From Euptelea pleiosperma (Eukaryota; Streptophyta; Magnoliopsida; Ranunculales; Eupteleaceae), in NCBI GenBank assembly GCA_035048495.1, contig CM068552.1, positions 23,004,154 to 23,068,153 on the forward strand: a stretch of DNA of 64,000 nt, in the 5' to 3' direction. Positions 1 through 11,546 of this stretch are shown here, piece after piece. The notes beneath the pieces are model-generated. The model saw only the letters and a list, made by a program, of their open reading frames with translations, ran no database searches and had not been told where the DNA came from. The position numbers and the translations under genes are program-made. Numbering within the stretch: the first letter of the stretch is position 1; the number at the start of each line of letters is the position of its first letter.

Positions 1-622
1 TACCCACGGCACACCCCGACAAAGCGTTTGCAAACAGAGGTTTGTGATAAAAATCCATATCACATTAAGAGATGTAGTATTACACAAACATTAGGACAAC
101 ACCAATACATGAGAAAAAGGAAAACAAATAGAATTGGTGAAGAGCAACCTCAGCTATGTTGATCATCTCTGGGAATGAGATCTAACTTACAGAGTTACCT
201 GAAATTTCAAAAATAAGAATAAAAATAAAAGACATCATTTCAGTAGGTACTATATTTCTATAAGAAAGATTAGGACAGCACCAATACATGAGTCTGCATG
301 TCGTGGGATTGGACCCATCGTTTGATCAGATAGCGTAATAATCTGATCTATCATTAATTTTTGCTAATATTCAATCACAAAAACTCAAAAACGAAGTCCG
401 CATGTTGGTTGTATAAAATCATAGTCTGATGTAATGTTGTTTGCATCAAATAGTGGTCCCAAATTGCCTGAATGTTTATCTACAGCACCCACACCCAATT
501 TTAGTGACTATACCTAAAGTTTCCCCTTCAATCCTTTTTTCTTTTATTTAGTTGAAATGAAAAGCAGCAATGAAGAGCAAATTGACATCCAAAGGTAGTT
601 GGAAATAAATTAGGGAGCTTAC
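1..622. other. AT-rich non-coding sequence at left edge
   Basis: No coding exon or recognisable repeat was found. It would be the intron that follows the decayed galactolipid synthase exon on the minus strand, because that exon ends at a good donor at 621-622. The next expected exon of that gene is not visible here, so it is either lost or off the left edge. Confidence 0.4.
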
Positions 623-833
623 TCATGAAATACAGGACCAACATGGTCATGCCTTCGGTGGACTTTAACTCGCAGTTCCAATTTTCTAGCGGCTTCATGG
701 ACTTGATCGGAGTCTTCTCCATTTCCATATAAATCAACCTAAAGGCCAGTTAGTTGTTTTTGGTGATCAGAGAGTAGTTGAAGGAGCTCTCTATAGCCTT
801 TGCTTCACACCATCTTCCCTATGTAGTAGGCAC
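623..833 (-). pseudogene. Digalactosyldiacylglycerol synthase exon remnant (3' half of the exon)
   Basis: Read on the minus strand this gives a stretch clearly like plant DGD1/DGD2 galactolipid galactosyltransferases, which make DGDG on the chloroplast outer envelope. Visible blocks are AYYIGKMV, SKGYRELLQLL, VDLYGNGEDSDQV and a degraded HDHVGPVFH, in family order. Two in-frame stops break it: a TGA where the family has Trp (MVWSKGY) and a TAG where it has Glu (just before VDLYG). The exon ends at a consensus donor (CATGA/GTAAG, 621-622). Its 5' half lies at 7177-7324, separated by a nested hAT/copia insertion. The gene is therefore dead. The DGDG synthase assignment is from remembered family motifs; DGD1 and DGD2 cannot be told apart here. 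Confidence 0.8.
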
Positions 834-1350
834 CAGCGTTTTTAAAGGCGTGTGAGGCTTACGTCTCGAGGTGCGCCTCAGGGCAGAGCTCTTAAAAAAC
901 GCCCTGAGGCTCAATCAAAAGGCATTTACACATCTGAGGCGTACGCCTCACTCCAAGAGGCATTGATGAGGTGTACGCCTCGTCAACTCTTCTTGGATTG
1001 GGCGTACTCCTCAGATGTGCTATTTTTTTGGCATGCTTTTTAAAAAAGAAATAAAAGAAGAATGTCAAGATATGAAAAAAAAAAAGGTGTCGAAGGGACC
1101 CAATATCGATTAATCTAAAATTGATTGATGACGAGATGCTGAATTTCGACTTGGACTATCAAGAAGAGGATGTTGTTCATATATTGATGAAGATGCATTT
1201 AATTTAGTAGAAGATGGAGTCTTTGATTGGTGTTGTGCTTTTTTGTTAGAGTGGTTGGAACTTGGAAATATGTTTTTTTTTTTAATATTTGCTACATTTA
1301 TTTATAGATTTAAATATTTATCTACCTAAAAAATGCGTGCGTGTGAGGCT

Positions 1351-1379
1351 AGTTGAATTATAGAATTAGGGTTCCACAG

Positions 1380-1420
<41 letters not shown>

Positions 1421-1595
1421 AGAGAAGAGAGAAGAGAGAAGAGGGAAGAGATGGATGTCTATTGTGCTTAGGTCACAATGACTCCATAAATGTTATTTAT
1501 ATAAAAAAGAAAAGACAAGTATGTCCCTCAAGGGGAGTAATTACAATACTACCCCTAAAACATAAAAATACATATAAAATACGCATCTAATAACA
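1351..1595 (-). repeat. 3' LTR of copia-1
   Basis: About 245 bp. On the minus strand it runs from TGTTATTAGATGCG to ATTCAACT. It contains a short (GA)n run at about 1383-1415, much shorter than the run in the other LTR. Confidence 0.88.
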
Positions 1596-1602
1596 CTCCC
1601 CC

Positions 1603-4600
1603 TCAAGTTGGTGCATAGATATCTTGCATGCCCAACTTGTATAAACATCTGTGAAGCTGCCAACTGGGAGCTCCTTTAGTGAAGACATCCGCTACTTGCT
1701 CCTTGGTCTTCACAAATGGAGTGCAGACTTCTCCAGATACAATCTTCTCCCTTATGAAGTGACGATCCACTTCAATGTGCTTAGCCCAATCATGCTGTAC
1801 CGGGTTATGAGCAATACTGATAGCAGCCTTGTTATCGCAATACAAGCTCACGGACCCCAAGAGTGGAAAACCAAGCTCGGCCACCAACATTTTCAACCAG
1901 AGCATCTCGCATAGGCCATGGGCCATTGCCCTGAATTCTGCCTCTGCGCTAGATTAAGCAACGACAGGTCGCTTCTTGCTCCTCCAAGTAACCAAATTGC
2001 CCCCAACAAATGTGCAATAGCCTGAAGTAGACCTCCTATCATCCTTGGCCCCTGCCCAATCTGCATCAGTGTATGACTCAACTCTCATGTGGTCATTCTT
2101 CTGGAAGAAAAGACCTCTGCCAGGGGCAGATTGGAGATATCTCAGAATCCTGTGTGCTGCCTCTAAATGGATCTCTCTGGGAGAATGCATGTACTAGCTA
2201 ATGACGCTGACCACATAGGCAACGTCTGGTCGAGTCAGGGAGAGATAGATCAATCTCCCAACCAGTCGCTGAAAGCCTCCCACATCCTGCAAAGGCCCAC
2301 TGGTCGAGTCAGCCAACTGGTGATTTTGCTCTATGGGAGTCTCAACTGGCTTAGCTCCCAGATTGCCAGAGTCGTGCAATAGGTCTAGGACGTACTTCCG
2401 TTATGAGATGAAGATCCCTTGACTGGATCTTGCAACCTTTATGCTGAGAAAGTACTTGAGGGGCCCCAGATCCTTAGTCTCAAATTCCCCTTTCAGATGA
2501 TTCTTTAGCTTGGACACCTCTTCTGCATCATTCCCTGTCAGAATGATGTCATCCACATAAACGATGAGAGCAGTAGTGCTCTTCCCTAGATGCTTCACAA
2601 ATAGGGTGTGATCGGCTTGGCTTTGAGTATACCCCAGCTTCTTTACTGCTAGAGTGAACCTCTCGAACCAAGCTCTGGGAGACTGCTTCAGCTCATAGAG
2701 GGCTTTTCTCAGTCGACATACCTTGCTGCCATCCCCTAGGGAACTGAATCCTGGCGGAGGTACCATATAGACTTCATGTAGATCACCATGAAAAAAAGCA
2801 TTCTTTACATCCAGCTGATGCAAAGGTCATGCTTGGTTTGCTGCTAACGACAACACCCTGATGGAGTTCATCTTCGCCACAGGTGCAAAGGTCTCCACGT
2901 AGTCAATCCCGTAGGTCTGAGTATACCCCTTGGCTACCAATCTAGCCTTGTACTTCTCAACTGACCCATCCGCCTGGTACTTTACTGTGAATACTCATCT
3001 GCACCCAACTGGCTTCTTGCCTCTTGGCAAATCAACAAGCTCCCATGTCTTATTCTTGTCTAAGGCACGCATCTCCTCGACTATAGCAGTTTTTCATTTG
3101 GGATGTGCCAATCCTTCTGCCACAAAAGTGGGAATAGAGATAGTGTACACAGAAGAAATGAACGCCTTGTGGGAAGGAGACAAGGCACTGTAGGAGACAA
3201 AGTTACTCAAGGGATGTTGAGTACAACTCTGAGTGCCCTTCCGTAAAGCAATGGGAAGATCAAGAGCACACACATCAGTGGAAGAAGGAATGACAGGAAT
3301 AGAGGTGGAAGATAGGTTACCTAGATCCGAGGATAGAACTACTGGTACTGGATCAGCAATGGCCTTCCCTCTTCTGCGATAGACCTGAAGCTTGCCCTGT
3401 GCTCCAGGAGCACTATCAGACACCATAGTAGGCTGCGTAGGTTGCTCGACAACCAACGAGAGTGGAGGAGACATAGATAAAGTAGGAAGAGGACAAAGAT
3501 CAGACGACCTCTCTTCACTACGTCTCTCCCCCTGAAGAGAGGGAGGGGAGAAAAAGAATGTCTCCTCCCGAAAGGTGACATCCATGGAAACAAACTTCTT
3601 GCCTGTCGAGGGGTGATAACACTTGTACCCCTTGTGAGAAGAAGGGTAACCAAGGAAGACACATTTAAGCGCTTTGGGATCCAACTTGTTACGGTGTGGA
3701 CCCAGAATGTGAACAAAGCAGACACCCAAAAATGCGAGGTGTGATAGGGAATAAAGAGGAGCTAGGGGCAAGAACCTGAATCGGAGACTTGAAGTTGAAC
3801 GCACGTGAAGGCATCCGGTTAGTCAAGTAAGCAGCGGTCAAAAGAGATCGAGCGACCTCTGTCAGATGACGCATTTTTCGTTCAGTTACACCATTCTGCT
3901 GAGGTGTGTAGCTGCAAGAATTCTGATGGCAAATCCCATGATAAAAAAAATACTGCTTGAGACCTCCAAACATGTACTCTCCACCTTGGTCAGATCGAAC
4001 GACCTTGATGGAGGCACCATACTGGGTGTGGATCATTTTATGAAAACCCTTGAAGATGGAATAGACTTCATCTTTGGTTTTCATGAGATAGACCCAAGTA
4101 CACCGTGTATAGTCATCAACGAAAGAAACAAAGTAGCAGAAGCCAAAAATAGAAGTAACAGGGGAAGGACCCCACACATCAGAATGTACAATATCAAAAG
4201 AACTTGAGCTTTTATTACCTCTGGATGGATAAGTAAATCTACAATGTTTGGAGAGCTCACATGTCTCACAGTGTAACTCAGAAAAAGAAACAGAACTAAA
4301 CAAAGCAGGAAATAAGTGTTTCAAGTACTGAAAAGAGACATGCCCCAGACGGGCATGCCAACATAGAACAGAAGATAAACTACTACTAAGACTACTATGA
4401 GACTGAAGTGTTGTGGGCTCAGAGACACGTCCATCCAGAAGATAGAGTCCATCGGCTTCACGTCCAGTGCCAATCGTCCTCCTCGTTTCCAGGTCCTGAA
4501 AGACATATGAGGAAGGAAAAAAGGTCACACTGCAGTTTAGCTGACGGGTAAGGGAACTCACAGACAATAGGTTAGAAGTAAAAGTAGGAACATGCAAAAC

Positions 4601-5989
4601 AGAGGATAAAGGTAAATGAGGGGAGGGAAGGATATTCCCTTTCCCCGAAATAGAAGATAAAGTACCATCTGCAGTTTTAACCTTATCTCTACCAGAACAA
4701 ATAGTGTATGTGGAAAAAAGGGAAGACATACCCGTCATGTGTTCTGAAGCCCCTGAATCAATGATCCAAGGGGAACTAGAAGAGGATATGGACACATGAT
4801 GGGCAGGTCTAATGTTACCTGACTGGGCAAAGGAGGTCGAAGGTGAGGCAGAATGACCATCCAGCTGACTCAGCAAGCGTCGGAGAACCGCAATCTCAGC
4901 AGTAGAAATACTAGCTGGAGCTACCAAAGGACTCGGCTGTGAATCCTGAAGAGGCACAGAAGCATCCAACTGAGCAGTATGAGCTCCAGAGGAGGGTGGC
5001 TGGCTAGGACAACCATGATGCTTCCAACACCGATCTCGCATATGTCTCAGCTTACCACAATAATCACACTTGGGTCATTCCCTCGTAGAAGACTTCCCGG
5101 AAGTCCTGCCAGTAGGAGCATAAGTCACAGCCAGAGAAGAAGGCTGAGAAGAGCGACCCCTCTGAGACTGCTGCTGCTGGAAGGTAGGAGCAGAAGAACT
5201 GGCAAGCGCTGATCGCTCGGAAATTGGATGCTCATCCTGGAGGGAACTCCGGCGACTATCCTCGCTCTGAAGATATGCATATACCTCTCTGAGAGAGGGA
5301 AGATCCATCCTGCTGCTCAAGATCTGAACACGAGCAAGCTCATAAGATGGATGGAGTCCAGCAAGGAAATAAAAAATATGACCCTTCTCCAAATACCGCT
5401 GGTAGGGAGCTATCTCTTCTGGATGAAGAGGCTGATAGGAATAGTAATGATCCAGCTCTTGCCACATGGTGCGAAGAGCGGTATAGTACTGAGAAAGGGA
5501 TTTCTCCCCTTGTCGAAAGTGAGAGATACTTTGCCGCAACTGAAAAGCCCTGCTGGCATTCTGCTGTTCGGAGAAGGTCTTCCATGTAATCTCCCAAACC
5601 TCTCGAGCTGTGCGCATGAATAAGAAACTTTGGCTGATGTCCGGCTCCATAGAGTTGAGCAGCCATGACATAACAGTAAGATCATCTGTCTCCCACTGAC
5701 GATACAAAGGATCAGTCTTGGGAGGCTCAACTGTATCTCTCGTAGTATGGCCAAGTTTCCCACGGCCCCCAATGAACAGCCGTGTAGCCTGAGCCCAGCG
5801 AAGGTAGTTCTTGCCATCTAACTTCACTGATGTGATCTGTAAACTAGGGTTCTCATACACCAAGTGCTGCACCATAGGGCCTCCACTACCAGTGGGGGGA
5901 GTTTCCGTGCTCACTTCAGACGTGGAAGGAGAAGCCAAGGAAGGCGGAGTGACCAAAGGTGTGACCACAGGAGGTGGAGGATCTGCCAT
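1603..5989 (-). pseudogene. Copia-1 gag-pol remnant
   Basis: Read from 5989 down: a Gag start (MADPPPPV) with conserved retrotran_gag blocks to about 5075; a zinc knuckle with a decayed boundary near 5070-5040; the protease motif [12 protein letters not shown] near 4760; the pre-integrase block WHARLGH near 4350; an integrase core with HSDVWGP and VRSDQGGEY (4230-3980); RT with [12 protein letters not shown] and YVDDIILTGND (2823-2401); and RNase H ending near 1603. The frame is broken repeatedly, at least near 5070, 3800, 3090, 2825, 2395, 2190 and 1930. Product would be an inactive copia polyprotein. Copia-3 is its intact relative. Confidence 0.9.
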
Positions 5990-6801
5990 GACGAACTAGA
6001 GCCAACAAGACGATATCGGAGTATCGAAGAGTCACAAATAATCACTCGAAGCTCAGAATAAGGCTAAAGAACCATACCACAGAGCAAAAAACACATCACA
6101 GGAAAGCATATAGGGTCCACAATCATCTGAATAGGTCTTAGTAGGCATTTTAGGACTCAATAATCCTCCCAAGTAATCAAAAACAAGACTAAAAGAAAAA
6201 TGGGAACCAATTAACGCCCATACGAACCTCGAAAGTAGGATATTAAGAACCAAATGGAGGAGGGAAGCAATGTACAAGAGTAATAAAGCTTCATAGGACT
6301 ATCAAACCACTGGGAAAGAGGTTTAGAGTTCTTATGGGGGATTTTAGAGACCAGCCGATGGTAAAAAAGACCCAAACCGACGCCGGCGGTAAGTACAGCA
6401 GATAGAGAAGGTTCCACAACCTTCAATTCTTCGTGGATCTACTCAAGTAGACTATCCACATGTAGAGGAGGTTGGGGGGGACTAGATCGATGCAACAAAC
6501 CCGCCCCCCCCCCCCCCCCCCAAAAAAAGGTCATTAAGGGTTAAAAAAACCCGTTGGTTCGAAACTAGTTTTTCGTGATTTTTCAAGGAAAATGGCTCGA
6601 AAAACCCTTGAGATGGATCCAAAAAATTGTAAAAAAATAACCAAAAATCCTTTAAAAAGGAGATCTAGCTAATGGTAAAGTTTGGGGAGAAAAGGAGGAG
6701 ACTTGTCCGTACGATGCTGACGTCAGCCTATGGCCTGGATGACGTCATCACCTTCCTGGATGAAGTCGGAGAAGAAACCCTTCTATCAGCCCTGCAACCT
6801 T

Positions 6802-6813
6802 GCTCTGATACCA
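6802..6813 (-). promoter_or_regulatory. Primer-binding site of copia-1
   Basis: On the minus strand the bases TGGTATCAGAGC lie immediately after the 5' LTR. This is the standard plant copia site matching the 3' end of initiator-Met tRNA. Confidence 0.9.
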
Positions 6814-6842
6814 AGTTGAATTATAGAATTAGGGTTCCACAG

Positions 6843-6919
<77 letters not shown>

Positions 6920-7106
6920 AGAAGAGAGAAGAGAGAAGAGAGAAGAGAGAAGAGGGAAGAGATGGATGTCTATTGTGCTTAGGTCACAATGACTCCATTA
7001 ATGTTATTTATATAAAAAAGAAAAGACAAGTATGTCCCTCAAGGGGAGTAATTACAATACTACCCCTAGAACATAGAAATACGTATAAAATACGCATCTG
7101 ATAACA
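6814..7106 (-). repeat. 5' LTR of copia-1
   Basis: About 293 bp, opening with TGTTATCAGATGCG on the minus strand and ending ATTCAACT directly against the primer-binding site. The length difference from the 3' LTR is mostly a longer (GA)n run (about 6846-6914) followed by repeated AGAGAGA/AGAGAA units. Confidence 0.88.
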
Positions 7107-7176
7107 AGGCTTACGTCTTACGTCTGCTTTGGATAGTGAAGCGCCTCGCCTCACGCCTTAGCGTTTAAAAACACTG

Positions 7177-7324
7177 GTAGGCACCCTCGGTAAATGCATG
7201 CTTTCCCTTTAGCATGTGATCTTGGTTTTTTTTTTGCTAATCTCAAGGAACTTGGTGTTGACACCATGGACATTACAGGTGATAGAACTTGGGAGATCCT
7301 GTGTTTCAGCAACACTCTTATAGT
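7177..7324 (-). pseudogene. Digalactosyldiacylglycerol synthase exon remnant (5' half of the exon)
   Basis: On the minus strand this encodes TQDLPSSITCNVHGVNTKF and LEISKKK, then after a frame change near the A-run (about 7225-7235) HAFTEGA, which continues into AYYIGKMV beyond the hAT insertion. Both blocks match the DGDG synthase order (NVHGVNPKFLEI, then GAYYIGKMVWSKGY). A plausible acceptor (TTGCAG) sits at 7325-7330. The in-frame reading runs into TGC TAA, so there is a frameshift as well as the two stops in the other half. Upstream exons were not recognised between 7331 and 8400. Confidence 0.78.
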
Positions 7325-7330
7325 CTGCAA

Positions 7331-8437
7331 TTTCATAAAAAGTGATTTTCTCAAGTGAGATTCTATTTTGGGAAGGAAATGGGGAACCAAGTAAGACAAA
7401 CTTCTCTTCCCCCTTGCATGGCCTCTGACTTTGCATGATATCCAACAGCATTACATTCATAGTTAGTTATATTTTATAGGGCCATTAACAGACAATACAT
7501 AGGCAAATTAGTCAAGCAAATAAACTAAAGCATGTTGTATATCAACCAAATAAAAAGCATGTTGTATAATGTTCTCCCAAACAATCCAACCTGCAACATG
7601 GTAATTGAACAAAAACACAATACATTTGCCTGAAGGTGGTATGCATCATTTGTTAACCCAATAAAATGAGAGTCGTTATGTTTATGAGTTACAATTATTG
7701 GACAACCATAAGAGATTACTCCATCATAAATTCTCCACAAATGTTCTAACAAAACCCAAAGCAGGTAAGCAGATATATACTCAAATCATAAATGGCTTTT
7801 AGCCGTTGGATCTGAGTAATATATAACAGAAATCAACATTAGGCAACGTCTCAATTCGATTGTCCAACACCCTGCATCACTGGAAACAAATTTCACTCAG
7901 GTCTCTCTGTTAGAGAGAATGTTGTTGGTAACATATTTGGTCACAGTCCTTTACCGACATTTTGGCGTTGGATTTTAGGACAACCACCAAAATAAGGGCT
8001 GCATATGCATCTCTTGCTTCAGGGATAAGATTCCAGTAAAATGGGGAAAATTGAAAACAATTAATCTAAAGCCTGTCAATGTTATCTCTAGTAAGTGTAA
8101 CCCCTTTTCTTCCAAACAGCCAAATACTGTAGCATTTCAAACTTTAAGCTTTTTTGTCTCCTATAGCTTGTCGGTCAGAATGGACATGCAATTATCACTA
8201 ACTTCAGACATCTATGCGTCTTGAACTATACCCAAGAACTATGCAAGGATAGCCTATGCATTAGAAATCTGAATGGTTTTGCGTCTAGATGGGGTTGAAA
8301 TTTCTGGGACTACAAACACTAGACTATACAAAAATGGTCCTAAGGTAGTGAGTCGCAAGTAACAGAAAATTATTTTAAATTATTTAATCTATAGTAGACT
8401 CACTGTTGAGCTAAACTGGTTGCTTTCACCATCTTTA
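7331..8437. other. Non-coding stretch, nothing recognised
   Basis: AT-rich sequence that would be intron of the minus-strand DGDG synthase remnant or a spacer. A few open minus-strand stretches occur (for example 7525-7752), but none resembles the expected upstream DGDG synthase blocks. Confidence 0.3.
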
Positions 8438-8603
8438 TTACTTTGGAGTGTGGAAATTGATCTCCCAGTTGTAAGGCAAACCAAAGTCAAGGATCATGAA
8501 GAGCCCGGCATATAGATAACTCAGCTTGACCTTGAAGTCATTCTCAAGGTTCTTTTCAACCGTAGCACTTAATTTCCCTCTGGATTAGTGGAAAATGTAG
8601 CCC
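8438..8603 (-). pseudogene. Unidentified 3'-terminal exon, decayed
   Basis: On the minus strand an acceptor (TTTTCATGCAG) is followed by codons giving TFSTNPEG in one frame, then, one base out of frame, KLSATVEKNLENDF and VKLSYLYAGLFMILDFGLP, ending FHTPK and a stop at 8438-8440. The amphipathic, aromatic-rich C-terminus looks like real protein, perhaps a beta-barrel outer-membrane type, but I do not recognise the family. The 1-base frame change near 8570 suggests decay. It pairs with the exon ending at 9357. Confidence 0.45.
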
Positions 8604-9356
8604 CTGCATGAAAATAGTTATAATTCTTATTTCATTTGTAATGAGAAAATTTTATTACCTCATGTATATTCTTCAAGTTAAGTGTAAGATGCTAATAAGG
8701 ATTCAAAATGCCATGATCAGCATATTGAGCCAGCTCATAAGACTTTCGTCTTAAACATTGGAAAATAACCATGACTGCTAATTCTACATTATTTTTTTAT
8801 CCATGTTGCAATCCCTTCTAATGTTGAAGCCTTTATCCCTAGGATGTAGTTCCATGAAGTTTTTCGATCACATGGAGTCTGATCGGACCAAGAACTTAAA
8901 AGAAGAATGTCAGTGCATTTTTTACGGGAAAATTAATTCAACGCAGTGCAACTCAGGCTGAACATGGCAACTCAGTCTAATAACCAAGCCTACATTGAGT
9001 CTATCTAGCTCCTTGATATTTTAGTTGAGACACAATTGGATCCAACATGATGAATTTCTGATATAGTCCATTGGTCACTTGAGCATGAATCAAGTTGTGC
9101 AACCCTGAGTTAGCAATTTTCAACATTGATTGAACTAACAGTAGTGCAGCATCAAAAAATATATTTTACTCAAATGAGCCTGATGATAACATCCTGCACA
9201 ATTAGTGATACACATTTACTCCAATTAAAGCTAATTAACTTAATGATGAAAATTTAAAGAATTGAGCACACAAACGTAGTTGATCAATAGGAATTGGAAA
9301 AACCTGGTGGATTGTCAAGAGAATGTTCAAAGCACAGCAAGTCACCAAGAACTAAC
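8604..9356. other. Probable intron between two unidentified minus-strand exons
   Basis: AT-rich, with no coding similarity seen. It is bounded by a donor at the right (9355-9356) and an acceptor at the left, reading on the minus strand. Confidence 0.35.
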
Positions 9357-9580
9357 CTCTTTCCAGCTCAAAGAACAGTCCAGTCCGAAGGTTGAAACTC
9401 TGCAGCAACTCGGATGCTACACCTTTAGAAATCTTCAGCCCATGAAATAAAAGCATACAACCACAGAATCCCCAGCCACCAAAGTGTTTCAGGCGTGAAA
9501 AAACTTCAAAGAACACCCTAGAGAGGATGTTGTTGGTCTCAATTAAGAGAGAAATTTTCCAGAGTTTCGGTAGGGTCAAA
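9357..9580 (-). pseudogene. Unidentified internal exon, minus strand
   Basis: Minus-strand reading gives SELLQSFNLRTGLFFELER and then a good donor (GAG/GTTAGT). Joined to the acceptor at 8603 the frame continues through TFSTNPEG before the frameshift there. The 5' edge of the exon is uncertain; 9580 marks the end of the open stretch, not a proven splice site. Function unknown. Confidence 0.4.
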
Positions 9581-10014
9581 TGTGATAGAGCATTGTTCTA
9601 TACATCCTCTTTTACAACTCAAGCCACATACAAAAAGTTTGACTTATGCATGAAGTTTAAGTAAGCAAATGAACTAATTCGACTAAGGTATCAAGTTCGT
9701 TACTAATGGAAAAAACTCATGTTTTGGGTAAATGTAAATTTTACTTTTTGTAAACAAATAAATGAGATCTAGAACTTGGAAGAGACAATCTATTCTCTTA
9801 TTGATGATAATCACTTTAGAACACAAAGCAACATCGCTAAAAGCAATGTTAAAGAGGAATCCATGACTTCCGAGTCCAGAGTTCTGCGGACTAAACGATT
9901 GTTGTGACCACAAAGAAGGAAGATGACGAGGAGAGGTTAAGAAGAAATGAACATGGTAGAAGATTAGGGTAACACATTGCCTTTGGTATCCTCCCCTTTG
10001 CCTTCAACCCCTTC

Positions 10015-10026
10015 CTCTATTTATAG
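10015..10026 (-). promoter_or_regulatory. Candidate TATA box, minus strand
   Basis: CTATAAATAGAG on the minus strand, a near-perfect plant TATA box, followed by CT-rich sequence typical of a 5' leader and by an open stretch at 9913-9790. It would drive the unidentified minus-strand gene at 9.6-8.4 kb. It could instead belong to an unrecognised LTR. Confidence 0.4.
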
Positions 10027-10434
10027 TGGAAGGTTGAAGGTTAAGAAGGCACGATTGTAATAACTGTGGTAATTCTTATCGTGCCACGTGGATCAGAGGT
10101 GGCACCGTCGTATTTGATTACGACCCTTTGATCAAACATGTGGCATGTTACGATGCCTCTGTGTTGCCCAGATGACGGTCAATCGTGCGAGTATCCCGTT
10201 TCCATGTGTTTCGCTGGTTTTGCGAACAAGATTGCCTCTAATCGACTTCTCATACCCTTGCCCCGCCAATCCTACGATTTATTTTTGACCCCTATACTAG
10301 TGCGCGACACTAGCTATTGTGGCAAAAAAATGGAATTCTTATTAGCAGGCACAATAGCCGCCTTAGCACCGTATGCAAGTACCAAAACAGGCACTTTGTG
10401 AGTGGAAGACATCGGTATACAGCACCGTTTGACG

Positions 10435-10807
10435 TGCGATTGCCATTTGATAGACAAGTTGCATGGGTCACCGTCTAACGCGCGGGGTGTTGTCTAATAG
10501 ATAAGTTGCATGAGTCACCGTCTAACGCGCGAGGTGTCATCTGATAGATAAGTTGCACAAGTCACCATCTGAAGTGCGGGGTGCCGTTCACCATCTGACG
10601 TGTGAAGTACCATCTGAAAGATTAGTTGCAAGGGTCACTATCTGACGTGTGGGGTATCGTCTAATAGATAAGTTGCAAGCGTCACCGTCTGACGTGTGTG
10701 GTGCCGTTGAATAGCTAAGTTTCACGGGTCACCATCTGACATGCGAGGTGCCATCTGATAGATAAATTGCACGGGTCACCGTCTGACGTGCGGGTTGCCG
10801 TTTGATC
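10435..10807. repeat. Tandem repeat, about 47-bp unit, roughly 8 copies
   Basis: Imperfect copies of a unit containing GATAAGTTGCA, then GGGTCACCGTCTGACG, then a GTGCCATCTGATA-like end. The copies differ by point changes and one is longer. The sequence is GC-richer than its surroundings and sits about 0.4 kb upstream of the minus-strand TATA box. Confidence 0.8.
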
Positions 10808-11546
10808 TTTGTTTGGGTTATCTACACTTCTCCTTCCATGTGCAGGTGCAATGCTCGGTATACATAAATTTCATTGCAAAATAAGTAATCTAGGCGTTGG
10901 ATCTAAGCAGCCTTATTGGTGGAAGAAGAAAGCGATGCCATTACCATTGACTAATATCTCACAAATCTTTCTCATCAAGCTAGTCTTCCATGTGCTGACC
11001 TCAACATACATGTTCAACCCCCCTTGGTAATGAGATGTTCATTTACACTCATTTCATTTGCATCAGATACAAACACTTTAAAGTTTGGACAACTTAGAGA
11101 TTCACATTGACATAAATAAAAGCAACATCACTCAGGACAAATGGATGCAAGCACAAATAAACAATGGCTATCTACCTAGGCAACAAACTCGACCTTGATA
11201 CACAATTCCCCTCCAAAAAACCAACGGCCTACACCCAACACCCAAGTTGCCAATCTGCAACCCAATTTAACACAGTAAACAGTGATTCACTAACACTTCC
11301 TTTAAACCCAAAACGATCTGAGAAAGGGCATCAAACCTATTTGAGTATTCAATATTTTCTCTTATTACATTTAGGGTCCTTTACCTTGTCACCACAAAAC
11401 CCAAAACCCTTCATAGTAATGAAAGAAAGAATGAATGCTAATTAATCTTCCACCATTCTTAGATATTATAATGACGATGGAAAACACAAAATACCTCCAT
11501 ACAACTAACACATCAAATAAGAAAATAAGAACTCTAACAACACCCA
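10808..11546. other. Non-coding stretch with one retroelement-like scrap
   Basis: No supported gene. The segment near 11467-11500 (TGACGATGG followed by ACAAAATACC) resembles part of the LTR at 12496-12675, so a fragment of that family may be present. Confidence 0.35.

Larger units (their letters stand above)
1351..7106 (-). mobile_element. Copia-1: Ty1/copia LTR retrotransposon, decayed
   Basis: A 5.76-kb minus-strand element with two LTRs, a primer-binding site complementary to initiator-Met tRNA (6802-6813), a polypurine tract next to the 3' LTR (1596-1604), and gag, protease, integrase, RT and RNase H in copia order. It is flanked by the exact 5-bp duplication AGGCT (1346-1350 and 7107-7111), which places it inside the hAT element. 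LTR ends and Gag-Pol resemble copia-3, so the two are the same family. The coding region carries many stops and frameshifts, so it is old and not autonomous. Confidence 0.92.
834..7176. mobile_element. Non-autonomous hAT element, split by copia-1
   Basis: The ends are terminal inverted repeats: CAGCGTTTTTAAAGGCG at the left, and the reverse complement of the right end starts CAGTGTTTTTAAACGC. The element is flanked by the exact 8-bp duplication GTAGGCAC (826-833 and 7177-7184), as expected for hAT. Without the internal copia element (1351-7106 plus one 5-bp duplication) it is about 580 bp and encodes nothing. Its left part is full of short palindromes around GGCGTACGCCTC. It sits inside the coding exon of the DGDG synthase remnant. 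Confidence 0.85.

Noticed and set aside
6802..6813. tRNA-like bases at the primer-binding sites as tRNA gene fragments
   Set aside because: Only 12 bases match and all sit directly beside LTRs; no cloverleaf can be drawn.
6672..7101. Open frames with long Arg-Glu repeats
   Set aside because: They cross the (GA)n run of the copia-1 5' LTR; not coding. The same holds at 1381-1590 and 16592-16963.
9683..9913. Minus-strand open frame as exon of the unidentified gene
   Set aside because: NSGLGSHGFLFNIAFSDVA looks somewhat protein-like, but there is no firm splice site or family match, so it is not annotated.
10435..10807. CRISPR-like array at the 47-bp repeat
   Set aside because: Units are contiguous and degenerate with no unique spacers, and the genome is a plant nuclear one.
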